Shown one piece after another: positions 1 through 13,200 of a stretch of 64,000 nt of DNA. The stretch is taken from NCBI GenBank assembly GCA_007674295.1, contig CM017460.1:62001-126000 (forward strand), given 5' to 3'. Below the pieces are notes generated by a model. The model saw only the letters and a list, made by a program, of their open reading frames with translations. It was not told where the DNA came from and ran no database searches. Within the stretch, counting starts at the first letter, position 1, and each line of letters starts with the position of its first letter. Made by a program: the position numbers and the translations under genes. This DNA comes from Antonospora locustae (Eukaryota > Microsporidia).

Positions 1-2209
1 AAATATCTTGTTAATATTGAAATATATAAGTAAAATAAAAATTAAATGTTTATTGACAGAAACACAAGAATAAACTGAATACTTAAAAAATAGCTATCAA
101 ATAAAATAGTCCTTGAACAAAACTTTGTTGTGTGTTTTTCATAATTATATTTCAAGTGTGTAAAAACTTTTGAGATTATATAACTCATTTGACTTAATCT
201 GGTAATTTTTCACGATAATATTTCACAAATATAACTGATAAATGTTCTTAATCCTTAATTTCAAAGATTAACTAAAAAATATAAAATCATTTTGCTAAAA
301 GGTATTCAAGATGTATTACTACTTCTAGTTGTGTAAAATATAAAATTAACCATGTTTTTGTGCTATTTAGCATTGCATTATTCATCTATGGAAATAGAAC
401 AATCCAAAATACAAACTAAATTTATATATAATGTAAAAATATAATGAAAAATCAACAAATGCCTTTTATTTATAAAACATTAAATTTAAATCAAAATTTA
501 GTAATTCAAATGTTATTTATTGTGTACATTAAAACTTTTCTATTAGTTTTAACTTAATAATTAGAAATTTTTACAAATAGAGTTTAATTTTCGTAATCCA
601 TCATTGCATCATATTTTAACTATATTGGATAAAAAGACTTAAATGAAGCACACAATCTAAAAACTTAAAAATAGACAAATCATTTTTATTAATGTGTGAT
701 AATAATTTGTAAATTATAAAACATAAACATATGAAACTTTTTACTAAGATAAAAAGCTTTAATATGAGTTAATAGGTAATGTGTTTTTACTTCTTTATAT
801 AAAATTAAATGTATTATCCTATTAAAGTATGTCCTAGCTTTGATATTATAATTGTTATGAAAAAGTTGTTGTTATTTTGATAAATTATTTGATTGAATTT
901 ATTAATTTGCAACTTTGTGTTTTTATTAAAATTTTTAAGGCAAATTAAGTTATTTTTAATATAATCGTCTTTATTTTTCTACATAACATCTTTTAATAAA
1001 GTTTTTTAACCAGAAAGATTTTCGATAAGATGTTCTAGTCATTTGGCAAACAATGGATTGTGTACTCAAGTTAGAGAAAGTATTTGGTTTATTATTACAC
1101 AAAAATATTACAGATTCAAAACGATTGCATGTATATGTGTGACTATTACTACAATTTTCATTTGTAGCAATATTTGAACTGTGTCCTGCTTCCCTAAGAA
1201 CACATCTTCTTCTTGAGAAAAAAAGTTATAAAAAATAAAGATATAATAGTTTTTTATCTCTAAAATGTTAATTATATTATATTTACTTCATAAATAAATT
1301 AGAAAGTAACATATATATTTACTAATTATATATTGTATTTTTTACAGAAAATATATATTTTTATAGATAACCCAATAAAGAATTCCATTCTAAGAATAAC
1401 TTTATCTTAATGTTTGCACAATTTAACCATTTTATAAAATTTATATATACTTGCAATTTTTATTGTATATTAAAAACAAAATTCTATTAATTATATCAAT
1501 ATGGTACTTATATATTAATTATTAAATAGCCATAAAAAATATAGTTATTTCTGTAAAAGGTTACTTTCATACCTCGTTGGGTCATTTGAAAAATTTGAAA
1601 ATGCAATTATATTATATAAACGTTATTCTAAATAGTTATTATGTTTAATTATTATTTTATAAATAAAATATTAGTTAGGCTTTTGTCTATGTATTTTTTA
1701 CTTAATATATTAAAAACGCTTTATGTTACTAGAATAAATACGATTTAAATACATTTATCTTTTATATAAGATATTTAGGTTAAATTAAGCTTATTCACTT
1801 TTTTTTATAATTTGATAGCACATGTTTTTAAATTAAGAGTATCACTTTTAGGTTAATATATTCTCCAAAAATTTTTAAAAAATACGACGTAATTAATTTT
1901 AAATATTGCTCATTTATTTTATTAAATATGATATGATTACATATGAATTAAATGGTAAATTTGCAATTTTATATAAAATTTGTATTAATAAGACCTATTA
2001 CAATGAAAATATAACTATAAGTACAAATTTTATTAATAAAGCATATGTATAAATAATTATGTTATAAATAAACTTAATTGAAATATTTCTCAAAAACACA
2101 ACTTTTTTATCCAGTAATATTAAAATCCTTTTATTATTAGATTTTATATCTTTACCAACATAATAATTTTACCATTATATATTCTTTTTTAATCTAAAGA
2201 CTATGTAAA

Positions 2210-2270
2210 TGTATTTTCAGAAAATTTTCATCGAACTCGCACATGCATCGGATCGCATTCTCAATACTAT
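2210..2270 (-). pseudogene. decayed coding fragment, related to one at 16.8 kb
   Basis: The sequence around 2222-2266 aligns by eye with 16805-16850: both contain GGATCGCAT preceded by a similar CA-ATG stretch. On the minus strand both read as a related peptide (SIENAIRCMCE here, SIQDAILYICE there). Two such matches in otherwise random-looking A+T-rich DNA suggest remnants of one gene family or mobile element. No intact frame remains. The family is not identified. Confidence 0.4.
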
Positions 2271-4105
2271 ATGCTTAAAGGAAGTAGTCTCGTAAATATT
2301 CAATAATTATAATGATTAGTTTAACATTAAAATATCTAATTATAAATGTTAGAACAATAAATTAGAAATAAATGAGTTTTAATAAAGATGAGACATTATT
2401 TTTTTAATGTAAGAGCTTTATTCATATTCTAGATAAAAAAATTTCTAAAGCTCCTGGCTAGTTAAGTCCTAGTTTGTTACTATTGTACTTTTATTAATGA
2501 AATTTTTAGAAAAGACATGATTAAATATCCAATTCACCTTCTCCAGTGGCGTTTTTGCTTATAGTCAGAAACAAAAATATATATTATTAATTTACTTCTA
2601 AAAATAGATACAAATTTTTAATCTTTTATATAATCTAATAAATAGTTTATGGATAGGAAACTATCAGGTTTTATATTGAGAATTTTTAGTTAACATAAAA
2701 ACAAAAAACGATTCTTTTTATATAAGACATATAAAAACATAATACACTAAACTATATACAATAAATTATAAATATATATGCGAAATTTAGTTTAAAATTA
2801 GAAATAAACAGAAAGTGTTAGTCAAGTCACATTTTAATCACGATATAATTGAAAATGCTTATAACTTTTGTAAGAAATATAATATCTAATTCAATTAGCA
2901 TAAACAAAAACAAATTAACTTTATTAAGTTGTGCTACATCAAAAAGAAAAAGTTAAATAAAACATAATGTTTAAACCTATATTTCATTATATAATAAAAG
3001 TATATTAAATCAAAATTTATTTTAGTTTTACAAAAGAAACTGTAAAAAACATAGGTTACTATATTAATCATAAAATCAAAAACTTTTGTTTATATTTATA
3101 ATAAAATATAATAGACACTGAATGAATTTTTAAGGGATTTTAATTAAATAACATATTTAAAATTAATATAATATATGTTATTATTAATAACATAGGAAAA
3201 CGATATATTTATGCAAGAGTAATGGTCTAAGTAGATATATATCAATATTTTGTTTACATATGATCAAGTATAAATTAAAATAAAATTCAAAGTTGTATGT
3301 CTCGAATAATATTTTAAAGAACATAAATAATACAACAACTTTTTTATACACTATTAAACTTTACTTATAAAACCAATATAATCTAATATACATCATAAAG
3401 TGTAAAATATAAATTGTTAAGAATTGTTAGTGAAAGTAATATTTGCTTGAATATTGATACAATTTTATATTTTATATAATTGAAATGCATGTAAATCAAT
3501 TCTAATATTGATTAATAAAATAATCTTTTGAGACAAAATTTTTATTAATAAGTTTTATTGAGAAAAGTCAGTTTTGAACCTAGATTGTAATTACAATTTG
3601 TACATTTTACAGAACATTATTAAAAACATCTCTCTCTTAGAGATTCTGTAAATGTTTTAAAAATACGAAACAGAACTCATAATTAAATTGGAATTATAAC
3701 TATAATTAAATTATTTATTGGTCTTCCTTAGTTTTTATAAATAAATATAGTTGATTGCCCGAAAAAGTTTTAAAGATGATAATTTAGTAAATTATTGCTT
3801 AATGTAACATTGGAGATAGCATTCTTTATTTTAAGTATTTTACATAATAATATGTGGATGTGTTTTAAATAAAAATTAAATTATTCCTAGACGGGAAATG
3901 ATGCAAGAAGAAGAAAGACAGCTGCAGGCAACTATAATGATAATGGCCACGTCTAACAAACTTAGATGTTTTCGTTAAAAGGCTAACGATAATACTCTAC
4001 ATAACTACAAATTAAATACTTTCACAAACTTAAATAACTTTCTAACGTTATGATTTTTAATAAGAGTGTTATCTAAAAAGTTAAAGTAATTGTTTTGTTA
4101 AATAT

Positions 4106-4163
4106 GTAGAGGAATGGATAGTTTAATTAATTTTGTAGAGGAATGAATAGTTTAATTAATTTT
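4106..4163. repeat. 29-bp tandem duplication
   Basis: Two direct copies of a 29-base unit starting GTAGAGGAATG, at 4106-4134 and 4135-4163, with one mismatch (G/A) in the eleventh or twelfth base. This looks like a recent slippage or duplication in the A+T-rich desert. No function is implied. Confidence 0.75.
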
Positions 4164-4199
4164 GTTATTAAAAATTCATTCATATATATTAAATCTTAT

Positions 4200-4385
4200 A
4201 TGACAGAGTTGGAACTTGTATCAGATAAAATAATAGAAGGGCTTAGAATCCCGAAGAATCGGACTTTAAACTTGATGAAAACGTTATAGTCTCGGTTTTT
4301 AGCTAAGAGAAAAAAGAATTATGAAAGAATGGAACAGTTGGAAACTTATACTAAGATGGATAAAGTTTATTGATCTTGGTGCTAA
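4200..4385 (+). pseudogene. decayed coding fragment
   Basis: One frame reads like protein for about 60 codons (pieces such as TELELVSDKIIEGL, IPKNRTLNLMKTL, then NYERMEQLETYTKMDKVY) but is broken by in-frame TAG and TGA codons. Base composition is richer in G+C than its surroundings. This is a relic of a gene; the family is not recognised. It could also be chance, but the mix of charged residues is unlike the surrounding poly-Lys/Asn/Ile translation. Confidence 0.35.
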
Positions 4386-4599
4386 AAACTATCACCATTA
4401 TGTTATCTCATAATAACTATCAAGGTATAATGAACATTTGTAAATAAACCAGTTATCCTTTCCATTAACTAAAACATTTTTTCAACAGTTTTTTATATAT
4501 TAAAATTTTATTAATGAATATTTCACTAATAACTTTACTGGATATTATTGTTTATTTCTGCAATTTAAATGTTATAACTATTTAATGATTAATAAAAAG

Positions 4600-4790
4600 C
4601 TTTGTGAATTCGAGCATAACAGACATTATAAGCAGCGAAATGGAAACATAAATAAAGTTGTTACCTTAAAATAATAATAAAAAGCTTAAGTAAATCACAA
4701 TATAACTAACATATTGCGAACCAAAGTGCAACAGGGCACAATGAAAGAAACTAGCAAACTAGGTGATTTTAATAAAGTTGTTATAATAAA
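4600..4790 (+). pseudogene. LRR-like relic fragments with NK-VVT motif
   Basis: Two short stretches end in the same coded motif: 4645-4671 reads NINKVVTLK and 4771-4785 reads NKVVI, each preceded by moderately G+C-rich sequence and followed by stops. The same motif occurs at about 5468, 6960, 12.8 kb and 20.2 kb on both strands. I infer decayed copies of a leucine-rich-repeat gene family. The alternative is that the shared DNA string AATAAAG-TTGTTA is a 3'-end processing signal. Confidence 0.35.
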
Positions 4791-5881
4791 AAAATTACTG
4801 GAATGATTTTTGTAAAATCTTTATTCTAATAATTACATAAAATTGTAATACTTCTAAAAACTTATTGTGAGATATAGTCTAAAATAAATAAACATTAAAC
4901 AGATACATAATAAAATATAATGATAAACTATATTTTGTTTACATTCTTTAAATTTTAATTTTAATTCGATTATATACTTTAAATAAAAAAATATAGTTTT
5001 TTATTCTCATGTATATGTTGAAATTAATTACACAAAACGTGAAACTTTTTTAACCATATTTGATACTGTAATGCTATAAGAAGAACGTTTTTTAATAATA
5101 ACTTTATTAATAAAATTTTGGTTTAGGTAACTTTTATTCTAAATAGCTTTAAAAAGTTTAAAATAAAATATAGAACATAATGAGCTATAAAAATAAAACA
5201 ACAGTTTAATTAATAAAAATTTTATATTTGTGAATTTCACATCAAAAATATTCTAGAAGATTATAAAATACAATAATATGTTTTTGTATAACATAATTGA
5301 AGCTATAGTATCTTGTGTGAGAGCTGGAAACAGAAAAATATCATTCATTGGTGGAACAAGGTGGTATTCAAAGTAACAGATTAAATACCTCTGTGAATTC
5401 AACATTCAGAGCAGACAGTGGACTGAAATCAGAATATTTTCTGAAGTTCTCTCAATACGATAATTTTAATAAAGCTGTTATGCAAAAAAACCAAACTATT
5501 TTTATGTTTATGTAATTTTCTATATATAATATTCTTTCGTATCTTTCTAGATATTTGATAATATGAAATATATTGATAAAAATATTATATATAAAAAATT
5601 TAATTAAAATCATAAGAATTCCTTTGATTAAAGTGAAACACAACTGTTTCGTTTGAATAAAAGTAGCAAAATGTACTTTTTCCTGTGCAAAGTCATTCGT
5701 TAACAATGCTACTTGAATAATAATACTAACTAAGTGAACTTCAAATTAAAATGCATAATATGAACATAATAGGTTACAACCTTGTTGTTGTATTAATTAT
5801 CCTTTTAATAAATGTTATCTTAAAAAATGTATTATTTAATGAACAACACATTTAAAGACATAAAAAAATGTCAAAGAAGGC

Positions 5882-6268
5882 GTGTGCGTGTACAGCGGCT
5901 ACGAGGTCCCGAAGGGGTCGGGGCTGATACGAGTCACGAACGACACGCGTTCGTTTCTTTTTCTGAACAAGAAGGTGCAGTCTCTCAGCAACCGGAAAAT
6001 AAATCCCAGAGACGTGGCGTGGACCGCAGCATCGCGTGCCTTTCACAAAAAGGGAATGAAAAAGGTCGTTCGAAAGGAGGCAGAGATTCAGGTCGTCAAG
6101 GAGGTGCGTGGGTTTCCGTCGGTGCCCAAGTCGATAATCGTCCAGCCAAAAAGGGACGATGACCAGAAAAAGAAAGCAGAGAGAGGCGCAGAGACGTTTC
6201 GTGCACAGAAGAAGGTGACAAAGGCGGAGGGGCGGAAAATGAAGGCAGATGGAAGGTGGCAAAGGTAA
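5882..6268 (+). CDS. RPL24: 60S ribosomal protein eL24, start displaced
   Basis: Component of the large ribosomal subunit. The peptide carries the family hallmarks in order: CVYSGYEVPKGSG near the start, then the FLN(K) strand, the INPRDVAWT segment, and the basic HKKG helix at about residues 54-57. The Lys/Arg-rich tail is typical. Odd feature: this frame has no ATG; it opens at GTG 5882 after an in-frame TAA at 5861. An ATG at 5868 would give MSKK but is one base out of frame, so a single missing base just before GTG would restore a normal N-terminus. Explanations are an assembly error, a recent frameshift (young pseudogene) or an unrecognised 5' intron. It sits in a G+C-rich island inside A+T-rich DNA and lacks the CCC signal seen at most other starts. 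Identity is firm; functionality is uncertain. Confidence 0.8.
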   Translation: MCVYSGYEVPKGSGLIRVTNDTRSFLFLNKKVQSLSNRKINPRDVAWTAASRAFHKKGMKKVVRKEAEIQVVKEVRGFPSVPKSIIVQPKRDDDQKKKAERGAETFRAQKKVTKAEGRKMKADGRWQR

Positions 6269-6315
6269 AACGAAGAGACACGTTTTCTGTTTTATTTTCG
6301 AAAAGAAAACAAACA

Positions 6316-6780
6316 ATGAACAAAAAGCGATACTCGTCACTGAGAAGCATCGTGAAGACGTGGATGAATGCTGCAGCACGGCTAAGACATGCAGAAAACG
6401 TTCTGAAAGGGGCTGAAGACGTCTCTTCAGAATTATTTTCTTCATTTGACCAGGAACGCTACAGAATTCTCAGCGAGGAGCTGCGTATCCTCGTGGAGGA
6501 CGCGGGAATCCCGTCTGAAATTGAACGTGTCGAAGAGGTCGTTGCGTATCTTCTTGGAGACTGCGAGTTCTGCAGCGGGGCAGACGATAACGCGTCAGAA
6601 AGAGAAGACACGCAGAAGGACGTGGAAAGCAAGGCGTGTGGTATTCAAGAAGAAAGCGACGACTGGGTGGAGTTCGCCAAAAAGCCTGTCATCCCAAAGA
6701 AGGCGGCTGCCATTCCACGCGCCACAGAAGGTGGCATTCGGAGACTCGTGATCAGGAAATCGCCTCGAACACAGAAGTGA
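6316..6780 (+). CDS. hypothetical protein in G+C-rich island
   Basis: ATG at 6316 opens a 154-codon frame ending at TGA 6778-6780. The frame runs further upstream to a GTG at 6256 that overlaps the eL24 end, but ATG 6316 is the natural start. The N-terminal third is basic and helical (SLRSIVKTWMNAAARL); the middle is acidic with a Glu-rich helix and a CEFC pair; the tail is basic. No family is recognised. G+C content and codon usage match the gene block after 24.9 kb rather than the surrounding desert, which argues the frame is or recently was real. Confidence 0.5.
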   Translation: MNKKRYSSLRSIVKTWMNAAARLRHAENVLKGAEDVSSELFSSFDQERYRILSEELRILVEDAGIPSEIERVEEVVAYLLGDCEFCSGADDNASEREDTQKDVESKACGIQEESDDWVEFAKKPVIPKKAAAIPRATEGGIRRLVIRKSPRTQK

Positions 6781-6854
6781 GCCGCACACGCTCTTTGTTC
6801 AATAAACGAAACACGACTGCATTTCAGAGAAAAACAATTCCCTGATTGGCAACG

Positions 6855-6995
6855 ATGCTCCGAGAATGGATGCCTTCTAAGAATTTCCACGAACTCGAAT
6901 TCAACGGTCACACAATGGACCACAACGGTCTGAACATATTGAGAAGTTTCCTTAGCAGGAATATTGATAAAGTTGTTACCTTTAAAAAACATAAC
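6855..6995 (+). pseudogene. truncated start of an LRR-like gene
   Basis: ATG 6855 opens a frame (MLREWMPSKNFHELEFNGH, then GLNILRSFLSRN) resembling the opening of a leucine-rich-repeat protein, with a CCC run at 6840-6842 upstream as at intact genes here. After about 6958 the composition switches to A+T-rich and the frame runs NIDKVVTF into low-complexity Lys/Asn, ending at 7050-7052. The 3' part of the gene is missing or decayed. The NIDKVVTF segment matches the motif repeated across the desert. Confidence 0.45.
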
Positions 6996-9900
6996 AAAAT
7001 CAACTCTAAGTATCATTATTTTAACTACAATATTAGACTATCTAAATTATGACACAAATAACTTATCTGTACTTACTTTAAATTATAATCTATAAAAATT
7101 TTATTATTTAAAAATCTTTATATTGATTCAGTTTTTTATTACAATAAAATTTTATAAATTAGGTTGTTAAAAAATTCAGATAAATTTATAGTAATCACGT
7201 TAACAATTTAAATAAACAAAACATTTTGATATGCAGAAAGAGTTGCTTTTAAAAAGTTTAATAAAGTATAATAATTTATAGATAAGTATTTGAGAACTTT
7301 TATATTTTACATAATTATCGTAAAACACCTACCGATGAGAGATATTGATCTCTGATCTAATAACCATACTGGTGGTGTTCTGTTTCTTTTGTCTCTTAAT
7401 ATTCTAATTTACGCATTTATTAGCTTGTAATACAACTTATGAAGTCTTGTTATTGACAACCATTTAGAAGTAAAACATCTATATCTTCAAAATTCCACTA
7501 ACTTTTAGTAACTTTTATAATACGAAGCGTTTATTCTGTTTCATCATATCCCAAATAATTATGCTTTATTACTTATATATCTTCTATTTACACAAATAAA
7601 AAAGTCCATGGATGCAATTGTTTAGTTAAAGCTTATGTGAACTGTTAAGTAATCAAAAATAACTATAATAAAATTGTTTTGAGTTTTTAAACCTTTGTAT
7701 AATTAAATAAGTACTATCTTAATTAAAAATAATTTTCAAAAATGAATGACTAAAACTTCACTCACTGAAATAACACAAAATTTTTATGTTGAATCGATAT
7801 CAGCATAATCAAAAATAGTTAAATTCGTATTTAAAATGTGTATTTTAAAGATTACAAAGCAAACATACCCTATATTTTATAAACATTTTCTGTTTTAGAA
7901 TAATAAATATAATAAAATTGCCTAGTAGGAAATTATCAGAAAATATTCCGAAAGGTTGTGATAAACCATATACATGTTAGACATTGGTTAATAATGTTTG
8001 GAATAAAACAATCAAAGTTCTAATATACTTAAATTAAATATACTATATAAATTTGAAAGCATTTCGTGTATACTAAGTTAAGTCATAAAAAATATAAATC
8101 AAGCTAAGTAACATATTACAGAAATAAAACTTGTTATATATATTTATATTTTAAATTAAAAAATATGCAAAATTATTAGCATAAAAATACTAAATTGTTT
8201 AATTTTAATTTATAGCATAAGAATAAGCATTTTATTAATCTAATAGATTTAGCAAATATTAACTAATTCCATTAAGACTCTTTTTATTTTATTCAAATGA
8301 ATTTTACATATCTTATTAACTTTATTATAAAATAAATATATGAGAATATACTAATAACATAGAAAAAAAATTGATCTGTTTGTATTATAAACAAAATATT
8401 CAGATAAACTACGTAAATTTTAATATTAAATTCTTGTGATATCTTTTAATAAATTAGCGAAAGAACAAATTAATTATGTTTAACATATTAATTAAATATA
8501 ATATATTTCAATAAAACTATAAAAAAATTATTAATATTTAAATAATAAATATTTCGACAATACGTATTCAGTTAGTTGTTTGATTGATTAAAAGAATTTG
8601 TACGTATTGTTTAAGATTTCAAAACATATATTCCATGTGTTAAATGCAATTTTCAAAAGGAATAAAATTATAGTATAATATTTTATAACGCATAAAATTC
8701 ATATATTATAAATAAATTATTAAATGATAGTAAATAGGTTAAAGCTTAATAAACAATGGCATAATCTAATTATGTTATTTTCATTAAACATACAGTACAT
8801 ATTAAAAACAGATATTCTTTATTAAAAATATTTTTATTATATATATAAATATCTTTATTAGACATAAATTGAAATGCTTTAATAATTTTAACAAAATATA
8901 TTAACTACATTAAAACCCAAATTACATATTTAAAACCACAACATTAAAAAATAAATTTTTATTTATTTATTATGATGATTGTGTTACTTACAATTTAGTT
9001 TAAACAACAACTTTATGATATACTTAAACATTTATTTGTCAAATTGTTGTGTTTTCACTAATAAAAATTTTTATATTCATAAAATAATATTTAATATCTT
9101 AAATAAATATGTATCATGGTATTTCTTTTTCCATTACATTCATAAAAAAGTAAATTATTTAATGTTATTGTTAAAAATAAAACATTTGATTTTGATTGAT
9201 TACTTAATACTTTTTTGTAGTTTAACGCATAAGATATCTTATCTAGTTTTTATTTCAGGTAACTTGTTATAATAATTTATCTAAAAAAGTACATAATAAC
9301 ATATTTCATTAATTTAGATAATTAAAAGTATAGTAAAATTTGTATAATATAAATAGAAAACAAACTGTATTTATATAGGTTAAACTTTTAAAATATATCT
9401 TAAAAAAAAGTAATTTTCATGTTTTTATGTTTCAGTTCTATATTATGAAAATTCTTAAAACTTACCAGCAGGTTGCGGTACACGTTTCAATTCGTTTCCA
9501 TATTACACTTTGGTTCATGGGAGCATGCAAATAATACAGAAACACAAATAATATGTAAATAACCTAAATAAACGGATATGGGCTGAATTTATCATGTTAA
9601 ATTAATGAAGAATTAATATAAACATGTTAGATAAATCTGTTAAAAGTATGAACATTATAATGTTGAATCTTACATAAAAGACTGCTTGAAGATTTACATA
9701 TTAGGTAAGTACTAAAAACTCAAAGTAATAGTATAAAAACAATCCATACTGTAGATTAATATGAAAATTTTCACATGGTATATAATTGTTTGTAATTAAC
9801 TGAGATTTTCTAACTTTTTATTCTACATAGGTAAAAAGTATCATAGTAAAAAGTAGAAATTTGTAGTTATATCATTAAAAGATTAGTTAAGCTTAGTTTG

Positions 9901-12810
9901 TAAAAATCTATTAACAAGAGATTAGTAATTATAATAAAATTAATTGTTAATATATTGTGCGTTTTAAACTCTTATTATAGTAACATGTACAACAATTAGA
10001 ATACATTATGAGAATACAATAAATAAAGTTCAAAGCATAAGTTGTATTACAACACACAACCGCTTATGATGTTTTGTACTAAATTCCCTATATGAGGTTT
10101 TGACAATAAAACTGTTACTACACAAAAATACATCATAAATAATAAAGTGCATGTTAAGTATTATATGTATTAACAATATTTAAAAATAAATTCAAATATA
10201 CAACTTTTACTGTAAAATAAATCCTATCAATAAATTTATGATTTAAAAGATTTTTATGCGTGCGTAAGAATGTTATAAACTAAAAATGTGACCCTAAAAT
10301 ATCTGTTATTGTGCAAATAATGATTATGCCAATTTCACTTTTAATAACCATACATGTTAGTAATAGAAATATTTTAGTAGTAGATCTTTTTAGATATGTA
10401 TGTATTTTAAAAATAATATAATAGCCAATCAAATCCACTTAAAGATTATAATTGAATCTAAAAACTTAGTAGAAATTATTTATATGTGTTTTGTAGATAC
10501 ATTTTTGTTGTTAGTTTATTTTAAAAATTTGCATATACAAGTATAAGAAATTTCTGATAAAGATTTTGTTTTTACTATAGAACAAATATAATTTTAGACG
10601 TAATGTAAATTAGTAAAAAATCATTTAAAATTCATATAAGAATGACTAAAGTCATGTTATGTATCAAAAATATAATTAATAAAATTAAAACATATTAAAA
10701 TAACTAGAAATATGTATAAAAAAGAATTATTTATATAAATCTTTACATTTGAATTGCTCAGATAAATTATACAATGTTAGAAGTTAACTAAAGATATAAT
10801 ATCTTTGATAAATTATGATCTTCTAAAAAAGAATTAACTAATCCGTTCAAATAAATCAAATAAAGATTTAATTCTACAAATTACGGAAATGACTACAAAT
10901 ATGAATTAGAACATATAATTTGATAATTGTAGTGAAAAAACATATGTGTACAAAATCTGTTCTTACAAAATAAAGATAATTTAGTAAATAAATAAAAGAT
11001 ATTTATATACAATGTTCATAATGCGTAAATGATGCTTGTATTATAAACTGTTATAGATAATTTCCCAATATAGCTCAGATCAATAAACTTTATAATTCGT
11101 TGTGTCATTGTTGAATACACTTTTCAGCATAGATGACATTAATATTCCTTTATATCTCTTGAAATTATAATTACCTACAGTCATTCTATATTACAGAGTT
11201 TTGACTCTATATAGTACGAAAATAAATATGTATAATGTTTTGTAGTAATATTAATATAATGTATGAATTATTTTAAATCTATTAGTAAAATTCTTTTTAT
11301 AATAATATTAGGGAGATACTTAATTACAGTTAAATAAGTGGAGTAAGTTTTATAAAAATAAAATTATTTATGCAAAGTAATACTGACATATCATAAGTAA
11401 AAATTTTATTTACTAGAATATTGAAATGTTTTAATTTAATAAAAGAAATTATAAATTCATTTAATATTCATAATTAAGAGTACGTTTGTTATTTTTTAGG
11501 TTTAAATAACCTAAAATATAAAACTTCTATGTGTAACTTCCTTAGTTAATTTTATTTCTTAAAATAGTCTTTATTTATAAGACCATAAGTAGCTATAAAT
11601 ATATATTAATAAGTTACATACCACACTGTATGTATTGCAAAATTTAGTTTGTAGACTATAGATATGTTAATGGGTTTACTTCTGTTTTAAGTGACATAAT
11701 AAGTGAAGGAGTCAGATAATATAATTTGTACTAGACACTATGATGTATTAACATTAAAAAAATACATAATCTTTTCGTCTTAAAGTTACAAAATAAATTT
11801 TTAGTTATGAAACATTGTTAATAAATCCAGCTTCTTGTATGTCTTAATTAATCTTTACACAATAATAATATACTACTATACGAACAATTATCACTTACAA
11901 TAACCAAAGAACACAATGCATGTATTATAACTAATTGAATATTTTGGTAAATTTTTTATTAATAAAGATATTATTATTTCAAAATACTGGTTTCTTCTAT
12001 TGTGTGTAATATAGCATCAAATATAAAATATTATATAAATAAATATGTTATATATGTTTAACTTTAAACTGTTTAACTAAAATGCATATTTGATTACATT
12101 TAATTTTGGATTCCTTCTTTAAATAAAAAAATATCTATTACTGACTGTATTTTTATTTAAATTTGCAATAACATATTTACTATAGTTATTATTCAAGAAC
12201 TACACATCTAATATATTTGATTCACAACTTATATTCCCTATCATTTTTTATTTTAATTTTTTAATTTCTTAGAATGTAGAAATGATCTTAAATAGTAAAA
12301 TAATTACAATTTAAATCATACTAAATACAATCAAAATTCTAACAAAATTGCAATTTATGTTACTTTACATTTATGTTGTATTGTTGTTAATTTTTTAATG
12401 TAACAGTTTTGACAACAAATAACAAATAAAAATCAAGGACCAAAAATTCTAGTTAGTTGCAGTATACTTTGTGCTTCAAACTATGTTATAAAAAAAATAA
12501 TTGATCCCTACATTATGTATCTTTACCCACCTTCAGATTAAGGAACTTATAAAGATATAAGTTGTCATCAGAGTTACCCGTAGCTGTATTATGCTGCTTC
12601 CTAATCTTATTAGTAAAGCTTCAACAGTTTTTAATAACAATGATGTCATTGCTTTTTAATACATCTTTATTAAAAAAATCCAACTAAATTGATCTTGTCT
12701 TTAATCATGATAACATATATTGTTATTCAATTATATCTACATATTGCACATTTAAAAATGTTTATAATATAAAATTCGTCATTTTATAACATTTTAGATT
12801 TTTAAGGTAG

Positions 12811-12840
12811 TAGCTTTATTTATCTTCATATTCATGAAAG
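12811..12840 (-). pseudogene. relic with NKATTLK motif
   Basis: The minus strand reads KINKATTLK followed by a stop. It matches NINKVVTLK at 4645 and NKALTLK on the minus strand at about 2402-2425. This is one member of a scattered set of LRR-like scraps in the desert. It is too short for independent identification. Confidence 0.3.
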
Positions 12841-13047
12841 CTTTATAAATACCTTGACCGATTTAGGTTCATGATCCTTTACAATAAAGTTCGCGATTTT
12901 TATATTACATTTTATAATTTTTGCTAAGACTTAGAATATGATGTTTATAACAGATTTTATGACAAAACAAAATAGGACATTATATATATATATATATAAT
13001 TATTGAATTTTTTTTAAATTAATTATGTAGTTTGTTGTTAATTTCAG

Positions 13048-13200
13048 TTGCTTGGAAAATTATTATATTCAACTGTTCTAACTGATAATAGGGTTGCGAG
13101 GTTTATTGAGTCTGGTGCTGGAAAAAGATTTGACAAGCTTTTTCACAATGACCATTTGAATGTATGGAATATGTTATTTTTAAATAAAAACAATTTGTAA
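13048..13200 (+). pseudogene. isolated 50-codon coding remnant
   Basis: A stop-free stretch of 50 codons reads as ordinary protein (VLTDNRVARFIESGAGKRF, then DKLFHNDHLNVWNM) and is clearly richer in G+C than its flanks. It begins directly after TTAATTTCAG, which resembles a 3' splice acceptor, and has no ATG until the end. It is likely the last exon or 3' remnant of a gene whose upstream part has decayed. The family is not recognised. Confidence 0.35.

Larger units (their letters stand above)
1..5867. other. A+T-rich gene-poor desert, left part
   Basis: Nearly all A and T, with stop codons dense in all six frames and no reading frame that looks like a conserved protein. Slightly more G+C-rich patches (about 2215-2270, 3895-3980, 4200-4385, 4600-4790, 5270-5480) read as short decayed coding fragments broken by stops. 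The contrast with the G+C-rich gene block after 24.9 kb is abrupt, so this looks like a separate compositional compartment rather than ordinary intergenic DNA. No telomere repeat, rRNA or tRNA was recognised. Confidence 0.8.

Noticed and set aside
5452..5706. 84-codon minus-strand ORF
   Set aside because: Chance open frame antisense to a relic; hydrophobic low-complexity peptide.
5700..5881. Possible 5' intron for eL24 ending at TACTAACTAAG (about 5727-5737)
   Set aside because: Looks like a branch point plus acceptor, but the sequence between it and the coding body contains in-frame stops, so it cannot join directly to the eL24 frame.
5852..6445. 197-codon minus-strand ORF over the G+C-rich island
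   Set aside because: It is the antisense shadow of the eL24 gene and the following ORF, which show real protein character on the plus strand.
8979..9272. 97-codon plus-strand ORF in the desert
   Set aside because: Translation is Ile/Leu/Phe/Asn/Lys/Tyr-rich low-complexity, as expected by chance in such A+T-rich DNA; no start signal or family resemblance.
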